Source: Vicugna pacos
Taxonomy: Eukaryota; Chordata; Mammalia; Artiodactyla; Camelidae
Direction of reading: 5' to 3'
DNA length: 64,000 bases
Assembly (NCBI RefSeq): GCF_048564905.1
Contig: NC_132995.1
Coordinates: forward strand, 57,156,639-57,220,638
In this document: positions 41,061-53,169 of the stretch, piece after piece
Layout: each line of letters opens with the position of its first letter
Position numbering within the stretch: the first letter of the stretch is position 1
Notes under the pieces: model-generated
What the model was told of the DNA's origin: nothing
Database searches by the model: none
What the model saw: only the letters and a program-made list of their open reading frames with translations
Position numbers and translations under genes: made by a program

Positions 41061-43079
41061 GGTAGGGATTCTTCTCCCTCCCCTCCCCACCTCCAGGTGT
41101 TGCTGAATGAATGGTGCACCTTAACAATTGTGGAAACAGACAGAAGAAATAAGACTGTCCAGGCAGGGCCAGTAGAATGAGGACTGAAGTGGGTAGCCTG
41201 TTGGTGGTGGGTTATGAGCTGTGTTATGAGTCAGCTCAAGACAGACGTTTTTGTAGCAGAAAGTGAGGGTAAATGAGTAACTCCAGGTGCTTGGCCATAA
41301 CACCACATCCTCTGATAGCCCTACTACCAAAGGATAAAATACGTTCTGAACTAAGGGAACATCACACCTGAAGCAGACAGCACAGTTTGTTCAGTCATGA
41401 CTCTGGAATCCAGTGGTGCTTTTATTGCAAAAGGTTTTTATATGCCAGAGTGAGTAACCCCCTCTACAGGTAAGGCTTTTGCCCCAACCAGTTGTTCTCA
41501 GTTTGCTTAGTCTATATCCTTGCCTGGGGCAGGAAGGCTCACTCTCCAGCACCTCTGACCCACACCTATCCCCAAGGAGGTAAGTCCCTCTGCAAGTTTC
41601 CTTGGCCAATCAGTGACCCCCAGAGGCTCTGGTCACAGCAGCCAGCCATTATTGCCTCTTGATTACACGGGTCTGTCTGCAGGTGCTGCCTCCTAAAAAC
41701 CCCTTGAGGGTCTCACACTCTCACTTCTAACAGATTTTCCTGCAGAGATCAGTAAAATCATCTTATTATTTAAAGGTGAACATGGAAATATTAAAAGATC
41801 CCAGTGAATGAATCTGCTGATTGTCTTAAGATTCCCCTAGATTTGGTATGTTATCTTTGCTACCTCCACCAGCGTGTGCGCACAAACACACACACACACA
41901 CACTCCAGATGATCCTGACACTACTTCAGCAGAATGGCCAGCACAGGAGTGTGTTCAACAGCAACATTTCATTCCACTAATCATTTTCATTCAATTGTCC
42001 TTCTATGGTATCCAGTTGTCTGTTTCCCCTATTGAAGTTAAACGGGATTGCTAATCAAAACGAAATCTTAAGACTTAATCATAGAATTAGAGAATGGAGT
42101 TAAGAGTTAAAGGGGGGGGGGCTTCATTTCCTGATGAGTGAGAGTCATTTAATATTGGTGAGGCCGTGAGGGAAGTTGTGGAATGCCCGTCAGACAAGTT
42201 TCAAAAACAGAAAGAGACTTCATCTGTTTGGAATGGGTTAAGCATAGTCCTGCCGAGGGCTATGCTCTGTGACCTCTGCCCCAAAAGACTGAAATGGGAG
42301 ATAGTGGAGAATGTTCTTAGATGCCCAGAACTCTCCCTGAGTCCAGCTCGGCCAGTTTAGAAGGGCTTTCCAAGTGCACACCCTGTAGAGACACCGGGGT
42401 GAAAGAATTGGAAGATAAAAACAAGAAGATGGAAAGAGATGAAGCTTTTGCTGTAAAAGGTCTCTATAAAAGTGAGGCATCGTTACTCTATTAAGAGTAT
42501 GCGTGGCCCTTGCCCTACAGGGGTTTATAATCTAGTTCAATGTAGCAAAAGACCTGGAACACTGCAAAGGAAGGGGAGAAGATTGATGCCAGAAGAGCAA
42601 AGGAAATTGAAAGGGAGGTAAGTAGATAAGAGAGGCACCAGTTATTGTGTGTCGTATTCTGCAAATACGCCATCATCCCGGCTGAAAATACTTCCAACAA
42701 TGAATAGAGACAGCACAGTCCATTATGAGAAAGAAGTACGGCCACATCAGGGAAGTTTGAAATAGCCAGAGGGGACTTCAGGATGTTGGAGGAGATTCTT
42801 TACATAAAGCCAGGGTTGCTGACCTGATGGTACCCAAAGGTGCCCCATCCGGCCTGAATTTGTGCCCTGGCCCCGAGCTGGTGTACCGGGGAGGGGGCTT
42901 ATGCCCTCATAGGAAGGCACTTTAGCCTGGTCTCCACATAGAAGCATGGCTGGGGGCTGGGGGATGCAGGGGGCAGGGGGTGTCCTCCTCCTTTCCCCTT
43001 ACTAACCCTCACCAGTCTTTCTCATCTCACTTGAGCTCTGCTTCTGGGTTCAACTGGAAAATTACCTTAACTTCTGGGC
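41061..43079. other. 5' flank, no clear feature
   Basis: About 2 kb. Contains a short (CA)n at 41,882-41,902 and a run of G near 42,111. No gene was recognised. Confidence 0.5.
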
Positions 43080-43307
43080 ACCAGATTTTTAAAGTATTTG
43101 CAAACTAAAACGCATGCAGAGTATTTAAAATATAGGATGCTCAGTTGAATGAGTTTCAGATGAACAAGGACTACATTTTCAGTATAAATATGTCCCAAAT
43201 ATTACATGAAGCCCACTTACACTGAAAAAGTACGCCTTGTTTATCCGAAACACAAATTCAGCTGGACATCCTACATTTTTATTTACTAAGTCTGGCAACC
43301 CTCATCC
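43080..43307. repeat. Imperfect palindromic (foldback) interspersed repeat
   Basis: The arms at about 43,126-43,196 and 43,213-43,281 are inverted copies of each other (about three-quarters identical by eye), e.g. 'aggatgctcagttgaat' against 'attcagctggacatcct'. The right end reads 'agtctggcaaccct'. It looks like a common mammalian foldback repeat whose family I cannot name. Confidence 0.7.
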
Positions 43308-43764
43308 AGAGAGGAGTTACCTTATATGGAAATCAGTTCTTCTGGAAGACTTGGAGAAGTCAATGGGGAGCTCTGAGTAGTTATCTTCAGATTGTGTTGA
43401 AGCTTTGCGTTTCAAAGGAGGAATAGACTTGCTTTGGGTTTTATGTTGAGTCACTGGGTGAAAATTGCCAAGAGACAGAACGGGCCTCATTTGTCATTAT
43501 CAGAGTTAGTACTCTGAGGGGAGCTACATTATTTGGTGTTATCCTGTCCCCTCTAAAAAGCATTCAGGGAAAGGTTACATGCCGACGTATAAGGGGGGCT
43601 GTGAGGGAATTACTATATTGGGTGGGGCCCTAGACAAACTGACTTTGCAGGAGGACCTTTCCAACCTCAAGACTGTGTGTGATTTACCTAAATCCAGCCA
43701 AGTCTCTTTTCTTCTTCCTCTTCCAAAGTTACATCTTTGCCCCTGCTTCTCCCTTTTTTTCTTT

Positions 43765-43838
43765 TTTCTTTTTTTAAATTCACTTTATTTTTTTTAATTT
43801 AAAAAAATTTAAAAAAAACTGAAGTATAGGCGACTCAC
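43765..43838 (-). mobile_element. L1 3' terminus fragment, antisense
   Basis: T-rich stretch followed by 'actgaagtataggcgactca', the very end of the L1 3' UTR seen elsewhere here. Strongly truncated. Confidence 0.55.
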
Positions 43839-45004
43839 AATGCTGTGAACTGCTCCCTTTTCTTGAAGTTCCCTCCCTTTGGGCCTTACTGCTGTGTGCC
43901 CTTGCAGCGTCAGAGAACAGAGCAAGGTCATCTGCAGCTAGATGCCGGAGCTTTCCTCCGGGAAACTAGGGTTACTACCCCCGCTACCTACCCACCCTCT
44001 ACCGGAGGGGACTCAGATGAATTATTGTAAAACCAAGCCAAGTTTTGGGGAGACAGCTTTTTTGTCCACTTTGTAGCTCATAATCTCCCTCAGAAAGTCA
44101 CTTAGTGGAGGGGTACCTTTTGGCAACTTTGTCTCTCTTGGAAGGTGAATGGGGTGGCATTTTGCAAGTCAGCCACTTTGTGGGTCCTCTCTTGAATGGC
44201 TTTTCTTTCCCTGTGGCAGAAGCCAGTTTGTAGCCCCTTCTTTTACATTTCATCTGACCTAAAATTGTTGTATCCATGCTTTAGGATGTAAATCTTGTGG
44301 GGCCCTGATCACCCATTTGTCTCTGAGTGAGGAAGAATGCAGAGTTACTTTCTGAGGAGAGTCTTGGCGGCCTGCCCGTGAAAACCCTGGAGGTGTGCCG
44401 GTGTGGCCCGGCCATTTCACAAGAGATGTCAGACCTGCCCCAGGTGGGCTGATTGATGTGGAGAACAGGTGGCTTTGTGCTTAAGCAGCCACCTGGAACC
44501 GCCACCATCCAGATGAGGATGAGGTTTTCAAACTTTCTGCTGCTCAATATTTTTAAAAGCTCAGCTGCGAGGAACAATATTTATGGAAGATTCCCCGGTG
44601 TAAATGCAGTCTGTACGTTCTTTTAGATACCCTAAGATCTCCCCCTGAATTATGAATTAAGGAGCCCATCAGCGAGCTGGCTATCTGGCTGTATCATATC
44701 AGCACCCCCGTAAAATTGCTTTTACTAAATTGCATTTTGTCATGATGCCATCAGTCGGTATTGAGGGGTGTCCTAAGGAGCGGCCCTAAGGAGAGGTTTA
44801 CAGATGCTCCTCATTACGTCAGGCAACAGCCTCTCTACTTAGGACCCGAGCAGAAATTTTACTCTGATCTCAGGACTACAAAGAATTGTGCTTTTCCTTA
44901 GCGACTGGTTTCTTTTTACCTTGTGGACTCTGTAAATATTATAACTGGGAGTTTTCCTGTTCATGGTAGTGGTTAGAAACCTTATGGTCAAATCTGTGCC
45001 CTTG
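43839..45004. other. 5' flank, no feature recognised
   Basis: About 1.2 kb of unique-looking sequence between an L1 fragment and a SINE. Confidence 0.6.
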
Positions 45005-45141
45005 GGGGTGAGAGTATCTCTCTATGTATCTATGTATCTATGTATCTATGTATCTATCTATCTCAGTGGTAGAGCGTGTGCTCAGTACGCACAAGGTCCT
45101 GGGTTCAATCCCCAGTCTCTCCATCAAAAAACCAAAAACAA
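45005..45141 (+). mobile_element. Camelid Vic-1-type SINE with microsatellite in its head
   Basis: The 3' part is typical: 'ctcagtggtagagcgtgtgc', the B box GGTTCAATCC and 'cccagtctctccatc' with a short A-rich tail. The start, which should read 'ggggagggtatagctcagtgg', instead carries about 50 bp of TATC/TATG units at 45,015-45,064, which replace the 'ggtatagc' part and alter the A box. Confidence 0.85.
45015..45064. repeat. (ATGT/ATCT)n tetranucleotide repeat
   Basis: Alternating TATG and TATC units within the SINE above, probably length-variable. Confidence 0.9.
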
Positions 45142-45186
45142 TCTGTGGCCTTTCTCTAGCACATAGGAAAAGGACTTAGAGCAGGA

Positions 45187-45440
45187 TTTTTTTTTAATTG
45201 AAATATAGTCAGTTTGTAATGTGTCAATTTCTGGTGTACAGCACAATCTTTTGTTCATACATATATATATTCATTTTGATATTCTTTTTCATTATAGTTT
45301 ACTATAAGATATTGAATATAGTTCCCTGTGCTGTACAGTAGAAACTCATTGTTTTTATTTTATAAATAGTAGTTAGTATCAAGCATGAATTTTTGAATCA
45401 CCTCACTTCCAGCTCCTCCCTCCCTTGCCACTATTATTCC
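45187..45440 (-). mobile_element. L1 3' end, antisense
   Basis: Poly-T then 'aattgaaatatagtcagttt', 'attatagtttactataagat', 'agttccctgtgctgtacagt', and a degraded continuation after 45,385. Same type as 33,590. Confidence 0.8.
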
Positions 45441-46036
45441 CCCTTCCCGCATTTTACCTTTTTTTCATTTTCATTTCCTCTATTTTGTTCAGGCAGTGGC
45501 ACAATGCAGGAAACGGTTTCTATTCTATTCCACACCTCCTGCCCTTCAAGAGACATTTAAATTCTAACTCCTCACTTGCAGATTAAATACAATGAGGTAA
45601 TAATCACAATGAACTCCGCTTCCAGGGGAAGGCTGGAAAGTGATTAGGCCGTGTCAGCCGCCCTTGAACTTGAGGACTGGTGCGATGACACAGGGCGATG
45701 TGGCCCTTTGGAGTCACCAGAGCTCCTGAGAAAGGACGTCGTTTCCAGGAGCAGCGGGTAGCGTCCTCTCCGCTGATCCTAGAAAAGTGCACAGTTCATT
45801 CGTCTGCAAGGGTTAGCAAATATTAGCATGAGCTTGCTCTCTCCAACCACACAAGGGCTGGAGGGCTGGAGTGTTCTGAGGGTGTCCTGGGCAGATGGAT
45901 AGCAACTGAGCCCAAATTCTATGCAGGCAACAGCTCAAAGGTGATGGTCCAGTTAGCTGTCCTGAGATGCCTCTCACACTTCCTCACTTGACCACCCGTT
46001 GGGGTTAGGTTCCCTCGAAGGCAAACATGAAACATC

Positions 46037-46140
46037 GATCTGGGTGTGAGTGCTTGATTTGAGAAGTGAGCTCAGCAAAACCTGAGACACTGACCTGGGT
46101 GTGAGTGGCTGATTCAGGAAGTGATCTCAGAAAGCAGTGC
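46037..46140. repeat. Imperfect tandem repeat, two units of about 55 bp
   Basis: Both units share 'ctgggtgtgagtg.cttgat' and then 'gaagtgagctcag' or 'gaagtgatctcag'. Confidence 0.7.
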
Positions 46141-46689
46141 TGAGGGAACAGTGTGCCAGTCCGGGCAGGAGAGGGAGAGAGAGATTAAAGTCTGTGTTCT
46201 CGAGGGAGCACCGCTGTGGGTCATCTGTGTTCCATGTGCCTCAGAACTGCCCCCAAGGGAACACCTGTGTCTCTCCACCTGGGCCCCTGGCAGCATGCAC
46301 TGATCTGGCCCCCTTGGCTGCATGGAAACCCTGGGAGGGGCTGAGGGATGTGACTCGGGGCATCTTGTACAGTTACAGCTATAGTCCTGTCAGTTTCCCG
46401 GGGCTGCTGTCCCCCACCCATGCCCTGTGCGTATCTCTAGCACTGCATTTAAGATGTGTGTCTTATGGTTGCACAACGACTCTGCATTTATGTATCCACC
46501 CCCTTCGCTGAAGGAGAGCAGAGGCTGTGCTCCCAGCTTTGTAGCCCAGCATCCAGCATGGTGTTCGACACACAGTAGACCTGCCTAGTAAATGCTTCAG
46601 CTCCAACAAGTGCTGGTATAGCGTGATTCCTTATCTACTGGAGTGCCACATACAGTTTTATTTGAGGGAAAAATAATTCAAAACACTAA

Positions 46690-46790
46690 TCTACTCCAAC
46701 CCTCTCATTTTAGAGATAAAGCTTCAGAGGCCCAGAGAACCTAAGAAACATGTCCGAGATTACACAGTAGATTAAGGTGCATATGGAATA
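46690..46790 (-). repeat. MIR SINE fragment
   Basis: Antisense: 'cattttagagataaagcttc', 'agaacctaagaaacatgtcc', 'gagattacacagtag'. Confidence 0.6.
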
Positions 46791-47754
46791 TTAAAATGAT
46801 TTCACAGAGTATGCCAAACGCAGTCAGGGGAGCCGACTGGAGTTAGAATGTGAGTTATTAGCACTTCAGACGGAGGGTATGACCACCTCCGTGCTGGCTT
46901 TCCAGGAGGAAATGGCTTAAAATAAATTAACTTGGAAAGTTCTTGAGCTCAGATTAAAGAGGTGAATGGCTCAAATGAGGCTTTCTCTTCTAGGAGGAGA
47001 AATTCACCCTCTGTAAACACATTTTCAGGTAACGTACCAAGGACTTTGAATCAGAAGGACCCCATTGAGCATTTTCTTCCCTCCACCCTGTTCATCTGAC
47101 AGTGGCAGGTATGGGGAGAATGATGTTTTTGTTTTTAACCAAAAAAATGAGGTATGGATGGTGCTACCATCTTAATAACTGGACAAGATTTCTGCCAGCC
47201 CTCCCCCTTGCCCATGCTCCCCTCCTGCCTCTATAGACCATCATTCTACTGTCATCTAAGGTGCATGTATGACACAGAGAACACCAGGGATGGTCAAAGA
47301 TTGTGATGAAAACCGAATAAGAATTTACCACTTGTCACTGCATGCATGCTAGTATTAAAAACAGAAAAACAAAAAGAAACCTAGTGAAACACTTTATTTT
47401 GCGGGGAGGGGAGAAGCGGAGGTTGTCATGTGAGTCATGAGAACTAGTCATTCCGGTCAAATGAGAGAATCAGGATTTATTTGAACAGACATACTCGCAC
47501 CAAACTTTTCTTATTTGCCCAGACATGGGTCAACATTACTCTAGAGAAGAGGGGCTAGTGCAATGTTTCCACGGTCCATGGCACCGTAACAAAAAAAGAA
47601 CTTGGTGAGTATGAGGCAGACCCCTGCTCCTCGTCTGTGTGGCCCATTCTTAAAAGTTTTCCTTCTGACACTCATCAGAGCCAGAAGCTCCAAAAGTCAA
47701 ATGATGCAGAAGGAAGTGGTGACATTTTTCTTCGGGCCATGGAGGATGCAGGTT

Positions 47755-47930
47755 ACGAGCAGTGAAGTGGAGTCACAAAGCCTAGGTGAACGTTCAGCCT
47801 CTGCCACGCATAAAAGTTCTCTCACCTGACGCAAGTTATCTAACCTCCCTGGGTCCTTTTCCCACGTCTGCAAAGTGAGAACAATAACACTATTGTTTGG
47901 GGATAATTGAGAAAGGATAGCACATTTCTG
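47755..47930 (+). repeat. MIR SINE
   Basis: Sense: 'ctgacgcaagttatctaacc', 'tcccacgtctgcaaagtgag', 'aacaataacac'. Confidence 0.65.
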
Positions 47931-48774
47931 TGGTGAAAGCTGTTGGCTTGTCTCTCTACAGTGAGTGTCCCCACCTCCATGTCCACCATGGCAGACGACC
48001 AGTGTCTACCAAAATGTGTGTCCCCCTCCACAGTGTGGAGTTATCCCAGGGTACCCGCTGTCCTGCTGGGGACTGTATTTCTGGCTCCCTTTCCATCCAG
48101 ATGTGGTGGGTGAGCATGAGCAGAAATTCCACGTGTAACATCGAAGGGAGCAGGTTAAGAAGTAGTAGAAGAGCAGGTTAAGTTAGTAGTTAAGAAGTCA
48201 TAGTCTCTTCTCTCACCTGCTGGAGCCACAGGGTGGGGAAGCAGGAGGAGTCTCCAGATCTCTCCGTGGAGGAAAGCTGCAGCCAGGAGCGCCTGCACTG
48301 TCCTGTCATGCCAGGGAGAAATGAGCTTTGAAGGTGTTAAGTCACTGAAATGTGGGGGCTTACTTGTTACAGCTGCTACCATTACCCGGAGTAATACACC
48401 TCCCATCTTCTTCTCTAACAGAGCGTCACTGCTGCAGGGGAGCCCACCCACCTCTGCTGAAGCACAGACCTCAGGGGAGGCTGCTCCATTCCCAGGCCCA
48501 GTGGGTATTCCTGAGTGCTCTACAACATCAGCTCTCTGAAGCTCTAAATTCTCATCTTCACACGTACCACCATGCCCTTGTCAGGACTGGCTCAAGCATG
48601 AACATGTGAGCAAATTCTAGCCAATGAGATGGGAAGGGAGGTCTCCTGGGAGGGGTTCTTAGAAAGGTCTTTTTCTTATATTAATAGAACTACTCTAGCT
48701 TTCTTGCGATTACTGTTTTTTTCCTTGTTTTCATTTTCTTTGTATAATTTTTTCTTCATTTTTGGTATTATTAT

Positions 48775-49750
48775 TTCAAAGTTTTATTGAGGTATCATTT
48801 GCATATAAATAAATAAAATTCACCAATTTGAATATACAGTTTGGTGAGCTTTTACAAATCTAGACAGTCATATAATTACAACCACCACAATCATAATAAA
48901 GAATATTTCTATCTTCCAAAAAAGTGCCCTGTGCCCCTTTGTAATCAGTCCCCTCCCTCTGCACTCTCTCCCTGGCTATCACTGGTCTGCTTTCTATCAT
49001 TATAGCTTTGTCTTTTCTCAAATGTCATATAAATTGAGTCATACAGTTATACTCTTGTATATCTGGATTCTTTCACATCATGTAATGCTTTTGATATTCA
49101 TCCATCATTGTATGTATCAGCCGTTCATCCTTTTTTATCACTGAGCAGTATTCCATTATACAGATGTAACATAATCTGTTATCCATTCATCAGTTGGTGC
49201 ACACTTGCCTTCTTTTCAGTTTTTGTCTGTTATGAATTAGGGTACTATGAACATTTGCCAGCAAGTGTTTGTGTGGACATACTCCTCTTGGGAAAATACC
49301 TGGGAATGGTAATATTGGAACATATGTTAGGTCTATATTTAAATTTATAAAGCACTGTCCAACTGTTTTCCAAGTAATGTTTTGGAATATGTTATTTGGG
49401 ATTTCTACCTGAAACATGAGGGAGTTTCAGTTCCTCCACACTCTTGTCAACACTTGGTATTGTAAAACATTTTTTTTTTGTCAGACATTTTTATTTTAAG
49501 CTATCCTAGTGGGTCCTTAGTAGAATCTTAAAGTAGTTTTAATTTGCATTTCTCTAGTGACTAATTCTGTGGCATATCTTTTCATGTGTTTATTTGCCAT
49601 CTGACTATATTCTTTGGTGAAGTGTCTACTCAAATAGTTTGCCCATTTTTAATTGAGTTGTTTCTCTTCTTATGAGTAACTTATAGGAGCTTACTATATG
49701 TTTCGAAAGCAAATTCTTTATCAGATACCTGTTTTGCAGATTTTTTTTCC
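48775..49750 (-). mobile_element. Old L1M 3' UTR / ORF2 C-terminal region, antisense
   Basis: Collinear for nearly 1 kb: 'tttattgaggtatcatttgc', 'gagcagtattccattataca', 'tccacactcttgtcaacact', 'gcccatttttaattgagttg', 'caaattctttatcagatacc'. Decayed, no coding capacity. Confidence 0.8.
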
Positions 49751-51370
49751 AGATTCATGTTTGCATGGTATATCTTTTTTTATCCTTTAACCTTTCCCAA
49801 TCTGTGACTTTATACTTTCAGTGCAATTTTAGCAGACAGTATCTAATTGGTTTGCTTTCTTGTCCATTCTGACAATCTCTGCCTTGTAATTGGATTATTT
49901 GGAACTTTTACATTTCATGCAACTTCAATATGACTGATTTTAACTTTATGATCCTGCTATTTGCTTCATATTTGTTTCATTTGGTCTTTTTCTTTTTCTG
50001 CCTTTATTTGTATTTAGTTTTATTTTGTTTTTTAGTATTTCATCTCTTCTTTAGGCTATCTCTCCTTGCTATTCTTTTTAAAAGTGGCTTCTGTGTTTAC
50101 AACCTGCATCTTTAACTTGCCACAGTCTACTTCATGTAGCTCTAAGAGACTTACAATACCACTTCCCTCTCCCTTTCTCCTCCCTTGTGCTATTGTTTGC
50201 ATTAATTTTCTTCTACATATGTTATAAATCTCAGACTACATTATTGTTATTTTTTCTTTAGACAGTCATTTACCTTGTAAAGTAATTTCAAAATAAGGAA
50301 AAATGTCTCGTATTAATCTACATACTTACATTTCCAGAGCTCTTCATTTTCTTGTGTGGTTCTCAATTTCTATCTGTAGTGTTTTCTTTCCACTTGAGAA
50401 CATTCCTTAATATTTCTTGTAAGTGTACTTCTTCAGATGATAAATTCTCCAGCTTTTGTTTGCCTAAAAAAGTCTTTATTTTGTCTTCATTTTTGGAAGG
50501 ATACTATTTCCCCTGGATAGAATTCTAGACTGTAAAATTTCCTTTGCTTTCAGCACTTCAAAGATGTCATTCACTGTCCTCTGGCTTGCAATGTTTTTGA
50601 CAAGAAGTCAGCCCTGTCAGTTTCATCTTTGTTTTCTGTATCTTTTTTGGCTACTTTTAATATTTCCTCTTTATCATTGGTTTTCAGTAATTTTATTATG
50701 ATGTGTTTTGTCATAATTTTCTTTGTATCTATCCTCTCTTGGGCTTAGTAAAATTTTAAGATCTGTGGTTTATAGTTTTCATCAAATCTTGAAAAAATTT
50801 GGCCTCTGTTTTTTCAAATAGAATTTTTGCGCTTACTACCCTTTTTGTCTTTCTGAACTCTGATTATATGAATGTTTGTCACTTGATATGATTCCATAGG
50901 TCACTGTGGCTCTGCCCATTGTTTGAAAAATGTTTTTCTGTCTTTGTTTCAGTTTGGATAGCTTTTATTGCTATGTCTTCAAATTCATTGATCTTTTCTT
51001 TTGCAGTATTGATTATGCTGGTAAGCCCATCTGGCAAATTTTTCATTTCAGAATTGTATTTTCCACTCTAGCAATTTATTTTCATTATTTTTGTGGTTTC
51101 CATTTATGTCTTCATTATCTTTATGTTTTATCTTGAATTCTTGGACATATTTATAATAGCTGTTTAAATTTCTTTATTGAAAATTCCACCATGGTATCAC
51201 TTTTAATCTGTTTCTACTGGCTGGCTTTTCTTCTGATTAAGAGTCACATTTCTCTACTTCTTTGCATGTTCAGTAACAATTGGATGCTAGGTATTGTGAG
51301 CATTATATTGTTGAGTATCTGGATTTTGTCACCTTCCTTTAAAGAGTGATAGGCTTTGTAGTTGCATACA
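49751..51370 (-). mobile_element. Old L1M ORF1 / ORF2-start region, antisense
   Basis: Collinear with the 5' half of old L1s: 'tccattctgacaatctctgc' (ORF2 start), 'tttacaacctgcatctttaa', 'cctaaaaaagtctttatttt', 'agcacttcaaagatgtcatt', 'agcttttattgctatgtctt' (ORF1). It abuts the 3' segment above in the same orientation with most of ORF2 absent. Confidence 0.75.
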
Positions 51371-51795
51371 GATAAACTTGATTTTTTTAAACTATGTTTA
51401 AAAATTTTTTATTCTTAGAAGTAATGTGTGCTTATTATATAAAAGTGGTGAGTCTAAAAAGTGTAAAAAAAGAAGATAAAGCAATGCAGAATATACTCAT
51501 CCAGCAATAACCACTGTTAATACTTACATATTTCCTTTCAATGTTTTTTAATCTTTAAGAATAAATTTCATTTAAAAATACATAAACAATATGATAATAA
51601 ATACAAAACTCTGTTTCCTGATTTTTAAACATAGCAATATTTCTCATGTTATTAAAAATCTTTTATAAAGTTACTTTTTTAGCCTTGTATTTTGAAATAG
51701 TTTTAGATTAACACAAGAATTGCAAAGGTAGCACACAGTTCCTGCATCTCCCTGACCCAGCTTCCCTTGATGTTGGTATCTTCCATAACCACAGC
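51371..51795. repeat. AT-rich old repeat, unassigned L1M-like
   Basis: Two blocks resembling common old repeats: 'agaagtaatgtgtgcttatt' with 'accactgttaatacttac', then 'ttgaaatagttttagattaa' with 'gacccagcttcccttgatg'. Probably L1M-derived. Confidence 0.4.
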
Positions 51796-52288
51796 CGAGG
51801 CATACTTGGCCATATTGTACCTCAATTTATTGTCCTCCACAGATACTGCATTTTTTACAAATTGAAGGTTGTGGCAATTCTGCCTTGACCAAGTCTATCA
51901 GCACCATTTTTCCAATAGGATTTGCTCACTTCATGTCTCTGTGTCCCATTTTGGCAATTCTCACAATATTTCAAACCTTTTCACTATTTTTATATTTGCT
52001 GTGGTGATCTGTGATCAGTGATCTTTGATGTTACTACTGTAAAAATATTGCAACTTGCTGAAGACTCAGATAATAGCACTTTTTAGCAGTGAAGTATTTT
52101 AAAATTAAGGTACGTATATTGTTTTATCAGACATGATGTTATTACACACTTAATAGACTACAACATAATATAAATATAGCTTTTATATGCCCTGGGAAAC
52201 CAAAAATTCATATGACTTGCTTTATTGTGATATTTGTTTTATCTTAGTGATTTAGAACTTAAACTGAAATATGTCTGATGTATGCCTG
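51796..52288. mobile_element. Non-autonomous Tigger-like DNA transposon (TcMar)
   Basis: Ends are inverted: 'gaggcatacttgg' on the left, 'gatgtatgcctg' on the right, followed by TA. The interior matches a Tigger-type element in order: 'agatactgcattttttacaa', 'gatctgtgatcagtgatctt', 'cttgctttattgtgatattt'. The transposase region is missing, giving about 490 bp. Confidence 0.7.
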
Positions 52289-52298
52289 TACATTTATC

Positions 52299-52434
52299 TA
52301 GAGTTGCCAGATTCTGCAAATAACACAGAACACCTAGTTAATCTTGAACCCCAGACAAACAATGAGCAATTTTTAAGCACAAATATGTCCTAAATTTTTA
52401 AGCGCAAGTATGTCCTAAATATTGCAGGAGACAT
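52299..52434. repeat. Second copy (left arm) of the foldback repeat at 43.08 kb
   Basis: 'gagttgccagattctgcaaa', 'cacctagttaatcttgaacc', and 'aaatatgtcctaaat' occurring twice in tandem. Only one arm is present. Confidence 0.55.
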
Positions 52435-53169
52435 GCATATGTACAGAAATAAATATATATGCACATACATAAATATACACATTTTTTAAAAAAACAGCTT
52501 GCTTCTTTTGAAGACATTTTTAACCTTTGTTAAGGCAGGTAGCCTTTGCTCTAGGGTTAGTTTAGTCTTACTAATAGCCTTCTTGTTAAGGAACAACCCT
52601 TCTGGAATCTCCACTAAATGCTCAGGTACCCAGAAAAGACTCTTCAGTCTATCTGGCTGGAATGCACCTGTGTGAACATGGGAATCATGCAGCTTCGAGA
52701 GTTGTTTTATTGCCCAGCCTTATACAGTTTTACTCTGAGTTTATGCAGCTTAATTATCAACCAAAGACTCAAAGCTTCCCCTTAAGCAGACTGCTGGGGG
52801 TTCTTCCTCGAAGTACCTTTTGTCTCTCTAGCTCTCTGCCCCCGACTCCAAACTCAGCAGCTCCAAACTCTGGTCATGTCTCCCACACTCAGAGAGGCTG
52901 CATGCTTTGCTTGGGTCCCTCTCCAGCTCTGTGATCCAGAAATGTTTGCAGGACGAAAGCCAAGGCAACTGTGGGGCTCATCTAATTTTTTGCACTTCTC
53001 TTGGGGATTGCTTTGTGCCGCTTATATACAATGATGGAAAACAGTTTTTTCATACATTTTATTCAGTTTTATAGTTGTTTATGGTAGAAAGCAATTCCAG
53101 TATCAGCTACAGCTTCATGGCCAGAAATGGAAAAGCCTCTTTTTTCTTATAAAGAAAAAAACCCAACAT
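52435..53169. other. 5' flank, no feature recognised
   Basis: About 700 bp, AT-rich, without a recognised gene or repeat. Confidence 0.55.

Larger units (their letters stand above)
45441..48774. other. 5' flank, mostly unassigned
   Basis: Contains MIR fragments (46,690-46,790 antisense; 47,755-47,930 sense), a short L2-like tail at about 46,550-46,600, and an imperfect tandem repeat at 46,037-46,140. The end near 48,590-48,690 may belong to an old LTR-type repeat. No gene was recognised. Confidence 0.5.

Noticed and set aside
45060-45125. tRNA-like segment with a B box
   Set aside because: It is the head of a camelid SINE; no cloverleaf or acceptor-stem pairing, and the A-box side is altered by a microsatellite.
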